A DNA stretch of 64,000 nucleotides from Chrysomallon squamiferum (GCA_012295275.1 CM022675.1:12376253-12440252), one strand, 5' to 3'. Numbered from the stretch's first letter, positions 47,850 to 60,828 are shown. Notes: a model not told the origin generated them from the letters alone. Program-made: numbers and translations.

Positions 47850-48115
47850 CACAGACATATGTACATACAAACACACCCACACACACACACACACACATAC
47901 ACAGACCCATGGACACACACACACACACACACACACAGATATTCAGACACACACACAGATATACAGACACACACAGATATGTATACATACAGACACACTC
48001 ATACACACACAGATATACAGACACACACACACACAGATATACAGACACACACACAGATATGTATACATACAGACACACACACACAAATCCATGGACACAA
48101 ACACATAAACAAATA
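47850..48115. repeat. CA/CAGATA compound microsatellite
   Basis: (CA)n with repeated CAGATATACAGACACA and ATCCATGGACACA/CCCATGGACACA blocks. Confidence 0.93.
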
Positions 48116-48367
48116 TGTATACTTTAAACAAAACTTGTTTTTTAAAAAGACTGAAGAGGAAGCAAGGTGTTATCTACATTTTAATACGAGTTTTCCATTG
48201 TGGAGCAATCATGTTAAAAACCTCAGTTATCTCACATGTTACACGACCCACTCAGGACACATGGGAAGTCTTCATCTGATAGCTCAGCAAACAGGAGATG
48301 ATGTAACGAAACCCGAGCAGTCAGACCAGAAACATCTCCACCTGACACACAGAAATCAGCTGACTAA

Positions 48368-49130
48368 CCACTGGTTTAAAGTCATGGATTAGAGTATCTA
48401 AATTACCCACTGGTTTAAAGTCATGGATTAGAGTATTTAAATCACCCACTGGTTTAAAATCATGGATTAGAGTATTTAAATCACCCACTGGTTTAAAGTC
48501 ATGGATTAGAGTATCTAAATTACCCACTGGTTTAAAGTCATGGATTAGAGTATCTAAATCACCCACTGGTTTAAAGTCATGGATTAGAGTATTTAAATCA
48601 CCCACTGGTTTAAAGTCATGGATTAGAGTATTTAAATCACCCACTGGTTTAAAGTCATGGATTAGAGTATTTAAATCACCCACTGGTTTAAAGTCATGGA
48701 TTAGAGTATTTAAATCACCCACTGGTTTAAAGTCATGGATTAGAGTATTTAAATCACCCACTGGTTTAAAGTCATGGATTATAGTATTTAAATCACCCAC
48801 TGGTTTAAAGTCATGGATTAGAGTATTTAAATCACCCACTGGTTTAAAGTCATGGATTATAGTATTTAAATCACCCACTGGTTTAAAGTCATGGATTAGA
48901 GTATTTAAATCACCCACTGGTTTAAAGTCATGGATTAGAGTATTTAAATCACCCACTGGTTTAAAGTCACTGGATTAGAGTATTTAAATCACCCACTGGT
49001 TTAAAGTCATGGATTAGAGTATTTAAATCACCCACTGGTTTAAAGTCATGGATTATAGTATTTAAATCACCCACTGGTTTAAAATCATGGATTAGAGTAT
49101 TTAAATCACCCACTGGTTTAGAATCATGGG
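48368..49130. repeat. 39-bp minisatellite, about 19.6 copies
   Basis: Unit starts CCACTGGTTTAAAGTCATGG and ends in AGAGTATTTAAATCAC. On the minus strand 39 bp reads as a 13-residue repeat (VGDLNTLIHDFKP), open for 211 codons until a one-base insertion near 48970. Variants TTAG/TTATAG and AAATCA/AAATTA mark subgroups. Confidence 0.95.
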
Positions 49131-49590
49131 TGCCCTACATAAACCAACTGTTTAATATTACAGACTAGGATATATGAATAACCCTGTTGTTTAAAATGGG
49201 TTTGGGTGGGTGTCCTGTATAACCCAACTGGTTACTATTATGGACTAGGGTGGGTATTCTAGATAACTCTGGTGTTTATGGGTTGAGTTTAAAATTCAAG
49301 CCTTTGGTGTAGGCTGGAGTTGAACCTAAAGCCTATCAGTCTCATATCATTAGCTGAGAGAGGAACTGAACTCAGTACTGTCAGACCATAGACTTGGATA
49401 AAAGAACAACCATGTCTGATTGGTTACCAACTTAATCTGAAAACTGTGCTAATCATGAGATTAGTATTAGGCAGGAGCTGAGCCAGTTGTCTCTCTAACC
49501 ACTAGCTTAGACAGGATTTGAACTCACAACCTGTCAAACTATTAACTCAGACTGGATTTTAAAAAGCAATTACCTAAGCATGAAAGCTGA
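49131..49590. repeat. Diverged repeats with GAACTCA-ACCTGTCA phrase
   Basis: Three loosely similar blocks (GGAGTTGAACCTAAAGCCTA, GGAACTGAACTCAGTACTGT, GGATTTGAACTCACAACCTG), each followed by a CA/TT-rich 'tta-ctcagac' phrase. They look like decayed tRNA-derived or tandem repeat units. Confidence 0.4.
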
Positions 49591-49924
49591 CAATGACATT
49601 CAACAGACACACAAAGTCTGGAAGCACCTCTGAAAGAGATCGGTTTAAAACTATTTTTAACACCTTTTCCTTAACCTACAGACAAACAGAGAAAAGAAAG
49701 AACATGATCATCTTAGCCCTAATTCTCTGTAGTTTCTCACTTAATCTCATTGCTGTGTATATTTCTGGGAAGAGAATGAGGTTATGGAGGTGAATAAGTG
49801 GGAAAACTTTGTGTTTCTCAGTTAGCTAGATTCACTTGATGACACCTAATCAGAGATCAGACTGGATGAAGATGTTCTGTGTGATTAGTGTCCACACTGA
49901 GACAAACACTGCTTGGTTCCTGCA

Positions 49925-49933
49925 GAGAGAGAG

Positions 49934-49976
<43 letters not shown>

Positions 49977-49990
49977 GAGACAGAGAGACA
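49925..49990. repeat. GA microsatellite
   Basis: (GA)n with a few interruptions. Confidence 0.95.
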
Positions 49991-50130
49991 GAGCAAGCTG
50001 TGAAATACCTGAACACATCAAATTAGAAATTAGCAAGCTGCTGTGTTGATTATTTTGTTCACTTAAAAACAATGATGTGAACCTGAGGAACATGTGTTCA
50101 AATGTTTATGTGGTCTGTCATAAACAGTAT

Positions 50131-50265
50131 ACATATACTGTCAGAATGTACACATACATATACTGTCAGAATGTACACATACATATACTGTCAGAATGTA
50201 CACATACATATACTGTTAGTTTGTACAAACACATATACTTTCAGTTTGTACACACACATATACAA
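50131..50265. repeat. 25-bp minisatellite
   Basis: About five copies of ACATATACTGTCAGAATGTA plus CACAT, the last two diverged. Confidence 0.9.
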
Positions 50266-51439
50266 ACATACATATACATACATATGTTCATACACACACA
50301 TTTAAGATACATACATATGCAGCTTAGACATACACACACATAAACCATTACAGAAATATACATCACTAGATATACATTCACATATAGGGCCTATGTACAT
50401 ACTTGCACACCCACACACATACATAGACAAATATAACATGACAGTAATGACACAAATGTAGTGAAATTAATGAAAATATCAGTTTCAATAATTGATTAAA
50501 ATATTTAATACAAATGAGTAAAATTAATTACTGCTAACGCAGTATTTTATGAGAATGATTTTTAAAGTTGTCAGATTATTTACATAAGAACAAACCCTAT
50601 AAACTTTCAGACTATTTAATAACACAGTTCAAAATTAATTCTTATTCTTAATTTTTTTTATTTCTATATACAAAATTACATGTTGTGAGTAATATGTAAC
50701 AAATAGGAGACTGATGTTTAGTACAAAATCATTATTAAAATCAGTGAAAACTGATTTTTCACTGCACTCATTAATTTCCCAACCTAACTCACGTCTCATG
50801 TTAACGGCTATATTAAACTTAGTTAACTAGAAAACAGTTGTTATGACACATTGTCTTGTTAGCCCCAGCAGCTGCAGTGAAGCAGATTTATCTGTCTGGA
50901 GTTACATAATTAATGATCTCACATGTTTTTTCTCACACTATCGCTTGTCAGATCTTCTTAATTATTAAACTGGGGGAAAATGATTCCTGTAACATTTACA
51001 ATGTAACTCACACCTCTCTTTCAGTGACTCATAAGTAATTACTGAGTAATGAGCTGTTACTCAGTGGTTTCAGGTACATGTAGATAACAATATTTCCCAA
51101 TCTAACCACTGTTCCATGTCCGGTTTTTTGGAATGCATGAATACAAGGTGAAATGTATATGTTGCAAGATTAGTTTTGTCAGTGGATTTATTAGAATGTT
51201 AATCATTGTAGCCAGAAATTCATATACACGTATATGTATTTATGTATGTATATATTTATATATGTTGGTTGTATGTATGTAATGTGTGTGTGTGTGTGTG
51301 TTTATATATATAAGGAAAAAAGTTAAATATTGTTTTAGAGTATTAATTTTTTAATATAATGTATTATTTAGAAGGAATTTTTCATAAATCATTAATAAAA
51401 TAAAATAAGATGAAATGAAATAGAATTTTAAAAAGTATG
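50266..51439. other. Non-genic region
   Basis: A repeat-free, more balanced-composition stretch at 50790-51130 is the only non-AT-rich part. No coding frame is recognised. Confidence 0.5.
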
Positions 51440-52013
51440 ACTAGTTTCACATTTTGACTTCATATTAATAACAGTAAGAAGTAAAACTAGTTCTACATTT
51501 TGACTTCATATTAATAACAGTAAGCAGTAAAACTTGTTTCACATTTTGACTTCATATTAATAACAGTAAGAAGTAAAACTAGTTTCACATTTTGACTTCA
51601 TATTAATAACAGTAAGAAGTAAAACTAGTTTCACATTTTGACTTCGTATTAATAACAGTAAGAAGTAAAACTAGTTTCACATTTTGACTTCGTATTAATA
51701 ACAGTAAGAAGTAAAACTAGTTTCACATTTTGACTTTGTATTAATAACAGTAAGCAGTAAAACTTGTTTCACATTTTGACTTCATATTAATAACAGTAAG
51801 CAGAAAAACTTGTTTCAAATTTTGACTTCATATTGATAACAGTAAGCAGTAAAACTTGTTTCATGTTAATAACAGTAAGTAGTAAAACTTGTTTCACATT
51901 TTGACTTCATATTGATAACAGTAAGCAGTAAAACTTGTTTCATGTTAATAACAGTAAGCAGTAAAACTAGTTTCACATTTTGACTTCATATTGATATCAG
52001 TAAGCAGTAAAAC
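51440..52013. repeat. 46-bp minisatellite with deleted units
   Basis: Unit ACTAGTTTCACATTTTGACT, TCATATTAATAACAGTAAGA, AGTAAA, about twelve copies. Two late units lack the CACATTTTGACT part and pair with full units as a composite repeat. Confidence 0.93.
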
Positions 52014-52270
52014 TGAGTCTCACATCTTCACTGCTCGGAAGTGGCTTCTTGAGGAAGTTTACAACTCTCATTAAAGCCTGTTTCCAGGGCTGCAGTAGTC
52101 AGCGCTGATAGGAAATCTTTAATCCACTCACAGATATACGTGCAAACAGCCAGACTGTGACAGCTTGTCACCAGTCCTTCAGATCGGATCCCCCAGGCCA
52201 AACAAAGTGATTAATATCATATTCAGGTCAAAGGTTCTTCATTGTTTGTGGCCCCAGGGCTGGAAATGAC
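52014..52270. other. Repeat-free, GC-richer stretch
   Basis: Composition is less AT-rich than its surroundings and free of microsatellites. No coding match or RNA gene is recognised; a conserved non-coding element is possible. Confidence 0.3.
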
Positions 52271-52322
52271 AAATCTTATCATTTCCTATGTCTACTGTGC
52301 AATAAACACGTTTGTAAGTGTA

Positions 52323-52324
<2 letters not shown>

Positions 52325-52367
<43 letters not shown>
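52325..52367. repeat. GT microsatellite
   Basis: (GT)n of about 21 units. Confidence 0.95.
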
Positions 52368-53017
52368 ATCAGTTATCTCGTTTCCTGTACATTTCATACA
52401 GATTGTCTCTTCTCACTCAAGTGCAAGATCACACTGTTATTGACATTTTAGATCAAACTGTTATGACTCATATATTACTACTGTGTTGTATAATACACAA
52501 TATGTTACATATGTGGTATTGTACTACATCATATGTTATATGTGTATGTTGTAATACACTGTGTATGACACCAGTTTATTGTACTGTATAGTATGTATAG
52601 TGTATTACTCTTGTGTATTTTACTATAAATTGTATTACAATAGTGTATAGCACAGTAATCTATAGTCCACTATGCATTAATGAGTTTTACAGTAATAATT
52701 CATTATTACTATACAACATCATACTAAACTACACTATGTATAATAATAAAGTATACTTAGTTCTGTGTAATGAATACCTTTATTTGTCTTTTATTTAGGA
52801 CATATCAAAATATGCAAACTCATACACACACACACACACACACCTGTTTATTATTATTATTTTATTTCCTAATGCTAAGACTAATTTTACAAGTAATATT
52901 CAGAGTTAATGTAACTGCTCAAGGCACTACTAGTATTTATTATCATTAAAATCTATTTCTGTAAAATTACTTCCTTTTAATATCAAACAAATTATACAAA
53001 AAATAGTTATGATAAAT

Positions 53018-53527
53018 AAATAAATAAATAAATGAATAAATAAATAAATAAATAAATAAATAAATGAAGTAAAATAAAGTTTAACGTGTTCATTATGTTG
53101 TACATTGGATAACGATGCTGTTGTGTTAGTTTACACTAATATCAGTATCTTCATATAATTCTTTTAATGTTTAGTCAGATTAAAGCAACTGCAAATTACA
53201 CACACACCAAATATGCCAAATATGCAAACTCATACACACACACATTAACACACACACACACGCATGCACACACACACACAGAGATACACAGACGCACGCA
53301 CGCACACAGACAGACACACACACACAGACATACAGACACACACAGACAGACAGACAGACACAGTGAGAATGAGTAAGAAATACTGAAAAAAATGAAAGTG
53401 GGAGGGATAGAGAGAGAGAGATGGAGAAAGAGAATTAAGGAATGGAGGGAGAGAAGGAGAGAGAAATAGAAGAAAATGAGGGATGAGGGGAGGTAGAGAG
53501 AGTACATTATTATTACTACTACTACTG

Positions 53528-53580
<53 letters not shown>

Positions 53581-53582
53581 TC
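53018..53582. repeat. Cluster of AAAT, CA/CAGA, GA and TTA microsatellites
   Basis: (AAAT)n at 53018-53065, CA/CAGA at about 53236-53362, GA-rich to 53505, and (TTA)n at 53528-53580. Confidence 0.93.
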
Positions 53583-53764
53583 CTTGATATTTGTTCAGCT
53601 AACTATAAATATAAAATAATTACCATAATAACAGCATAGTTTCACACACACACACACACACATATTGATTATATAATTTACTCTGCTATCAAATCTCACA
53701 TCTCTTCATTTCCAATTTACTTTCTGATGAAATTTATAAGTGCTGGTTGACCTTAATTCTTGCA

Positions 53765-53973
53765 AAAACAGGACTGTACACACATTTAATAAATTTCTTA
53801 ACTTTCTTAAACAGGGCTGTACACACATTTAATAAATTTCTTAACTTTCTTAAACAGGGCTGTACACACATTTAATAAATTTCTTAACTTTCTTAAACAG
53901 GGCTGTACACACATTTAATAAATTTCTTAACTTTCTTAAACAGGGCTGTACACACATTTAATAAATTTCTTAA
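53765..53973. repeat. 43-bp minisatellite, about 4.9 near-identical copies
   Basis: Unit AACAGGGCTGTACACACATT, TAATAAATTTCTTAACTTTC, TTA. Middle copies are identical, so the array is young. Confidence 0.95.
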
Positions 53974-54284
53974 GTTTTGCCAGCTGTTGTCGATGCAGTA
54001 TTGAATGGAAAACTGAAAAAAAGTGAGCCAGGTGTCAACATGCAGACAGTTTGAGCCAGTCGCAGTGTTGACAGATGGTGTATATCTTACACTATTGATT
54101 TAAAGTCTGATTGTTTTTTGTAAGTTACTGTGACCCAGCTGTCAGTACTGGGTGTGTTCTGAGATCACTAGCACAGAGACATGCCCCACACACAGATCAG
54201 TTTATAGAGATTCATGTTTGTCCTAATTCTTAGGATAACTGTAATAAGATTCTGATATTTGCCAGTGTACCAGTAGTTCGGTTA

Positions 54285-54470
54285 CAGTACATAATATTTG
54301 ATATTTGATATATTTGTATGTGTGTGTATATATATATATATATTTCACAGATGTATTATTAATTTATATATATATATATATTAATTTTCACTGTTTTATA
54401 TATATATATAACAGTTAAAAGTAATATTACATCTGTGAAATATTTTTGTACATAACAAAACAAATATTAC
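54285..54470. repeat. Imperfect inverted repeat around TA arrays
   Basis: ATATTTCACAGATGTATTAT at about 54339 is mirrored by AATATTACATCTGTGAAATA at about 54423. An inner pair TTTTCACTGTT / AACAGTTAAAA flanks a TA run, and outer ATAATATTTG / CAAATATTAC also pair. It could be a MITE with TA expansions or a cruciform-prone palindrome. Confidence 0.7.
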
Positions 54471-54784
54471 AACTTTAAAACAAAGTAAAACACTTATTTA
54501 AAAGTTATAATTAGTACCTGTTGTTGTTGTTGTCACTGAACAAAATGCTGACAACAGCAAACGTGTCCTTAAACTTTAGATAATAAATAAACTTTTGTAA
54601 AGGTTTCATGTCAAATACAGGTAATTCAAGACAAACAATACACTTGATTCAGTTACATACACACACACTAACTCACAGAATACAAGATTATATACTTCAG
54701 ATACCAGTAATAGACGAATATTTATTATCTTTAGTCCATATTAAAAACAAGAATAGGATATAAATTAATGAAGAGTGGATTGTC

Positions 54785-54900
54785 AGAGGATCTATCCCCC
54801 TTAGTTCTGTTTATAGATTATTAATCATTCCAACCTGTGCTCATTGACCTGCATTTCAAAGACTAGGGTATGTGTTACCTGTCTGTATAAATTAACTTCA
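54785..54900 (+). mobile_element. Decayed molluscan SINE fragment
   Basis: AGGATCTATCCCCCTTAGTT, CATTCCAACCTGTGCTCATT, CATTTCAAAGACTAGGGTAT and GTGTTACCTGTCTGTATAAA align in order with the left-central part of the same SINE as 46700-46945. Confidence 0.6.
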
Positions 54901-55011
54901 TGTTAATATGTTAAATGGTTAGAAAAAAAATGGTTTTCTTTCTTGTATAATAGCATTAAACACAAACAGTGCTTAGTAACAGATAATATTGAGTCTTAAA
55001 AGTAGTTAATA

Positions 55012-55043
55012 ATAATAATAATAATAGTAGCAGTAGCAGTAGC

Positions 55044-55085
<42 letters not shown>

Positions 55086-55175
55086 TGTGGTGGTAGTAGT
55101 AAAAGATTTAAAAAGAAATAAAGAATGAGAGAGTATTGCAATGTTTTTGCAGTTAGCTAGATGACAGTAACATAA

Positions 55176-55224
<49 letters not shown>

Positions 55225-55247
55225 TAGCTAGATGACAGTAACATAAT
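55012..55247. repeat. GTA arrays bracketed by a 26-bp direct repeat
   Basis: Two (GTA)n arrays; the second (about 55176-55222) sits between exact copies of AGTTAGCTAGATGACAGTAA plus CATAAT at 55151 and 55222. Confidence 0.92.
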
Positions 55248-55249
55248 GT

Positions 55250-57340
55250 AGCTTTATTAATCTGATCTCCAGGGAGCCACACTTCACTGCTAGAATGGGA
55301 AATCATGTAATTGGTTTATTGAGTAGCATTGATCTTACAGCCTCCAGCATCACCCACAGCGTATCTGCAGTGCACTGTCTTCAAATGAGCTTAAATACAC
55401 AACAAGTCAGAGAAAATTAGTATTTTTATACAACAAAACATGTGATTTTATTTCACTTTTTGAATGCTTGTAAAAACAACAGTCACCGCACTGTATTACT
55501 GAAGATTGTGTATTTTGATTTGATTTAAAAAGAAATAAAAATATTATATCCTTTTAAAACAAAAATTTACCAAATCTGTTGTCATTACTATTGATTCAGC
55601 TTAATAAGAAATAGAAATCTTTTCATAATTTAGCAAAAGTTAAACACATTAGTGACGTTTATTGATCTGAATTAGTAATGACTGCATCAGTTTCATCCTG
55701 TCATATTGTCACACTGAAAGCTATTGATTTTCACTGACAAGGAATGGACATGTTTTCAAAACAAGAATTTCAGTGTCACATTTTAGTTAGAATCAGTTAA
55801 TTTTAGTCGGGAGTACAACTGTGACAACACATTGTGACACTGACATGTATTGATTTAAGTTGTGAAAGAATGAACACTATCAGAATGAGAATTTATAGAT
55901 GTCACATATGTCAGAAAATTGTATTGATTTAACAAAGACATATTTACATACACAAAATCTGGGATATGGTTGTAAACTGATCTGGGTTAGTAAGGATTGT
56001 CAGATATCATTTCAAAACACCAGTGTCTCCTGTCACACCTAGAACAGCTCGGGTATTGATTTCAGCCAATAAGCTATGGATTCCGTCCACATACTGACCG
56101 TGTGATTAACATCGGCTGGTCAAACACTGACCACCTCGCTCCTCACAGCTCCTGTACATTGGCGACGATGTAGCGGTGATGCTGTAAATTGCTTTACTGC
56201 GGCGCTTCCACACTCAGCCAATCTGGAAGTGATGCCTCAGATTGCTTTTTGGTCCACGGAATTCATCTGGTGTTTCTTGCACAAAGCTGTGATGTGATTG
56301 AAGGAGAAAATAACATTACGAGGCCTCTTTGTTTGCAGAATGAAGCTTATTGTGAGAAGATTTTCACTCGGAAGTTTGGTGCTTTTCATGTAAATCTTTC
56401 ACTGAAGATTTCTGCTTGGTTATTTTTCAAGTTTCAGCAACAATAGAATTGTTTTTTCAATTCTACAGAATATCTGAATATTGTTCTTTTACATCAGTAC
56501 TTCGTTTTTTTAAATTTGTATTTTTCCTTTTTTAAATTTGCATTTTGTTTTTTAAAAGCTCTATTTTGTTTTTTTAAATCCATATTTTGTTTTTAAAATC
56601 AGTCTTTCTTTTAAATCCATTCTTTTATAATCCATATTTAATTTTTTTTAAAATCCACATTTCATTTTATTATTTTTTAAAATAAAATCTAAATAGCATT
56701 TTTAAGTTCATATTTTTATTATTTTCATATCATTTTTAAATTCACATACCATGTGTTTTTTTGTTTGTTTTTTTAATCTCACATTATAAAGGAAATAAAT
56801 ATTAAACAGAATTAACTTTTTATTATTCAAAAAACATTTTATATATTTTTTTCATTTTAAAACAAAATACAGATTGTTAAATGACTCATTTATGCTTTCA
56901 ACAACAGCAAACATTGTCAGAACAGTACATGAAAACTGATGACTACATTGGTAATATTAATTATTTCTGATAATAAAAAAATCTTTTTTGCCTATAAATT
57001 TTTCATGAATATTCTGCTTCACGTTTTTGTAATCTTCTATTCAAGAAATGTCTTGCAATTCCCATTCTACTCAGTGCTCCATTATTCTGAAAGGCAATGG
57101 TATTTGCTGTTATCTCTTTGAAATATAAAATATTCCTTTGCTTGCTTCTATTAATAGTAACCATGAATTGCTGGAATGAACTTCACAGCTAATAAAATTG
57201 TTATTATCTTTTATCTACATTTTACTTTCTTCTTCCTTTCAGTCTGTTCCTCTTTCTCTACAAGTTTTTATTTTTATTTATCATTTCTTTCATTCATTTT
57301 TCATTCTCTCTCTATATATCTCTCTGGCTTTCTATTTCAA
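55250..57340. other. Non-genic region with a CpG-containing patch
   Basis: Most is AT-rich. The stretch 55990-56450 is repeat-free and CpG-containing, with an 85-codon open frame ending at 56446 that lacks an early ATG. No family is recognised. Repeated 'aatccatatTTTGTTTTTT'-like phrases fill 56490-56770. Confidence 0.45.
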
Positions 57341-57528
<188 letters not shown>

Positions 57529-57682
57529 TTTACCAGCATCTCTCTCTCTATTTATTTTCTCTTAATTAAAATTTTTAAATTAATCACTGAAAAATATAAA
57601 CATATTTTTATAACCATGCCATACTTTCTTACAATATGAATAGTTAGATTTTACATTAAAATTTACAAATAAAGCTTATCAC

Positions 57683-57685
<3 letters not shown>

Positions 57686-57720
<35 letters not shown>
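57686..57720. repeat. CA microsatellite
   Basis: (CA)n of about 17 units. Confidence 0.95.
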
Positions 57721-57723
<3 letters not shown>

Positions 57724-58172
57724 ATATATCTGAATTAATACTTTGATTGTCTGCAAAGATTCAACAGAATCTGTTTCTAAAAATCAATAAAAGGTAAAAA
57801 AAAAAAAAAAAAAAATATAATAATAAGATAAAAAAAATCTGAGTTAAAAATACATTAGACGTCTTTTCTTGACTTGATGGATTTAGAAAAAAACTTAGAT
57901 TAATTTTTCTTCAGTAATTGTCTCATTCTTTTCTTAATATAATTTTAATGTGTTTTGTGTATGTGATGTGTTTTTTGTGTATGTGATGTGTACTGTGCCT
58001 GAATGTTTATACATACATGAATGTGTGTATGTTTGCATTTTATTGTGCATGTGTGTGTGTGTCTGAACTAATCTTTTGAAACTTGACAAGATTTTAACTT
58101 CTCATTAAAAACTAAAAATTTCTTTATAAACAAATTCTTACAGTTCCATTACACTTTGTAAGAAGAACACAA

Positions 58173-58173
58173 A

Positions 58174-58251
<78 letters not shown>

Positions 58252-58266
58252 GTATTTATATATATG

Positions 58267-58323
<57 letters not shown>

Positions 58324-58341
58324 GATATATATATATATTCA
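58173..58341. repeat. TA microsatellite, about 165 bp
   Basis: (TA)n with a few TGTA interruptions. Confidence 0.96.
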
Positions 58342-58809
58342 GTAAATGTTAGAAAGCTTCAAACAGAAAATACCAGACTTTCATCACCTTGTTTCTTTAA
58401 TTTCTGTCTTCTTTCTTTTTCTCCTTTTTGTTCTTCGAGTGATAATTGGTTTCAGTCAGTTGTACTGTACTTGACTTCTCACTGAAACAATGTTGATGAT
58501 GGCTCAGTTTCTTTTTTCTTCTTCTTTTTCTTTAAACATGATTCTGCGTTACAAAGTTTTTGAGATAGATGGATTTACATTTTGTCTATTTGCATTTCTA
58601 TGCAGCTAATGAGAAAACACAAATGGATTTTTAGATCTGGCAAAACAGATTTGAGTTGTGGATCCTTCAGGACTTTACAGGATGAAGATTTGACAAAAAA
58701 TGGAAGAAAGAGCAGAAAAAGTGTTTATTGGCTTCAGCCAGGATGTCAAGGAAAAAATGTAACCCTAGATTAGCTTCTTGGAAAATGTAAAAATTCTGTT
58801 TTAAATTGA

Positions 58810-59160
58810 AACGTTCAGGGAATAGATGATGGGTCAGTGGTAAGAAAACTTTCCCAAGCCAATTCAAATCTTCTTTGTGCAAGTACAAAGCTATTTCATA
58901 TCCTAGCCAGTTCCTTGTGTCTGTTTTTTGCAAATTCCATTATAAGTTCTTTCATGTTTATGGAATGGTTTATATAAAATACTTATTTTTGCTACTCAGT
59001 AAGAGCAGCATGTGTGATAGGAATTTTAGTTTATTTTTTGTGTTTTTTTCATGTCTCTGTGTTATAAGTGTGACTGACAAATAGCAACTGTTACATTAAT
59101 GTGTTGAACTGTTAATTAAACTTTATCTTCTTCTTCTTCTTCTTATTCTTGTTTAAACCA
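58810..59160 (+). mobile_element. Nearly full-length decayed SINE
   Basis: A tRNA-like head (GATGGGTCAGTGGTAAGAAA, then CCCAAGCC) is followed by AAGCTATTTCATATCCTAGC, CATGTTTATGGAATGGTTTA, TATAAAATACTTATTTTTGC and CAGTAAGAGCAGCATGTG. The tail ATTAATGTGTTGAACTGTTA ends in a CTT-rich run. Order and length (about 350 bp) fit the family seen at 46700. Confidence 0.65.
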
Positions 59161-59439
59161 CAGAATGGCACAGCTGATCATTGTTGCAATGTTAAACAGT
59201 CATCCATTCATTCATTTAGTCTTTAATTTTTTTAATAATAATAGTAGTAACACAGTTATATAAATAGCACAATTAAAACAACAATTGCAACAATAATAAT
59301 AAGAAGAAGAAGAAGAAGAAGAATTATGATAATGATGTTGATGCTGATAATTGAAAACATCTTAAAAAATCTATAATGATTATTAATACTAAATAAACAG
59401 TATAATATAATATAATGTAATGTAATTTAGTATAGTATA

Positions 59440-59511
59440 GTGTAATATAATATAATATAATATAATATAATATAATATAATATAATATAATATAATATAA
59501 TATAATATAAT
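59440..59511. repeat. TATAA pentanucleotide array
   Basis: (ATATA)n of about 14 units. Confidence 0.95.
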
Positions 59512-59599
59512 TGTATAATAACTAAAAAGAGAAAATACTTGTTAAAAAAAGAAAGAAAGCAGATATATATATATATGTATATGTGTGTATTTTGTTTTT

Positions 59600-60149
59600 A
59601 CTGGTCATTTGTCTTGTGATCTCGGATTACCTGTCATGAAGATTAGAGACAGTCAGGTATAAAGAGATTAGTTTCATGTTTACCTGTGCAGGTATTAAGT
59701 TTCAAACTGAAAACCTCCTGCCAGCTAACATCACCTGAAATGAGCTCTGGTTATCTTGTGGAAACAGAACAGGTGTGATAGGTGTGTTGCTACCTGGATA
59801 AACGTGATCTGTTCTATCACATCAGTCTACACATTCTTTTGTAGATTACAGGTGAACAGTTTTCTACCTGGACACACCTTTAACCTACATTTTGTATTTT
59901 TTTTCCCAGGCTGGTATTGTTTTTAATCTTTGTATCTTGCAGATGTTAATACAGGGAAAACAGATGGTTCATACGTCTGTACGTTAGTTAGTTGAGAGGT
60001 GAACCAGGTGAAAGATTAATTATTTTTAACCAGCTACTTCCTACAGCTCTTTATAAACTCAGTAATTACTGTGTAAGATTTTATACCAGAACATATCCAT
60101 TTTCATTCCTTTATCTCAGTGTGTTGACTGCATTTCAGTAATATAATCT
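59600..60149. other. Repeat-free intergenic stretch
   Basis: Balanced composition, several CACCTG-type phrases, no coding frame recognised. Confidence 0.4.
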
Positions 60150-60320
60150 TTACATGAGGTGTGGCAGTACCTGGGATCAATTCTTCTTGACTCATTTCAG
60201 CAAGAGCCATGACTGGTGTATAAAAATAATGGTACATTGTTTTCCCTGTTTATGGGAAGGTGCATGCATATAAATGCTTACTGCTTAAAAAGAGCAGCCA
60301 GTTACACTGTGCAAATTGAT
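60150..60320 (+). mobile_element. Decayed SINE copy
   Basis: CTGGGATCAATTCTTCTTGA, CTCATTTCAGCAAGAGCCAT, GACTGGTGTATAAAAATAAT, CTGTTTATGGGAAGGTGCAT and CTTACTGCTTAAAAAGAGCA match the SINE body in order. Confidence 0.7.
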
Positions 60321-60699
60321 GTATTCTAATGCAAAGTTTGTCAGTTCTACAAACCATCTCAATAACCCAGCATATTAAAACACAATGTCTGACTGTCTGT
60401 CTGTCCTAAACAAACACAGATGCTATTTTCTATACCAGTTTGCTCTATTTCCAATTGCTTTTGTCAGCAGGGCTGAAGTGACAAAATAATAATTGGAGCT
60501 CTTATCAGGATAATAGCATCTTGTTATTTTTTTTAACCTGAAATTTGTCATGGAGTGCACAGAATAAGGCATTTGATGATAAATCAATGATGATGTATAG
60601 AAATAGCTATTTATAATTATGTTACATGTAACATAACAAGTGTGAGTCTCTTTCAAGGTTATCTTTTTCTTTGTGTGAGCAGTTTTGATATTTTAAATT

Positions 60700-60826
60700 A
60701 ATTGTGATTGTAAAGTGGTGGCAGGGTACCTTGATGGTGGATTGCAGGATCAATTCTTCTTCATGCAGCTACTGAATTATTTCCCAATCCAACTAATATA
60801 TTTTCCAAATCATGAGGCTGCAGTGA

Positions 60827-60828
<2 letters not shown>
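60700..60828 (+). mobile_element. SINE head fragment
   Basis: TTGATGGTGGATTGCAGGAT then CAATTCTTCTT and TGAATTATTTCCCAATCCAA resemble the 5' third of the same SINE. It stops at a CT array, where the rest is lost. Confidence 0.45.

Noticed and set aside
47801-48392. His/Thr-rich ORF of 177 codons
   Set aside because: CA/CAGATA repeat translation.
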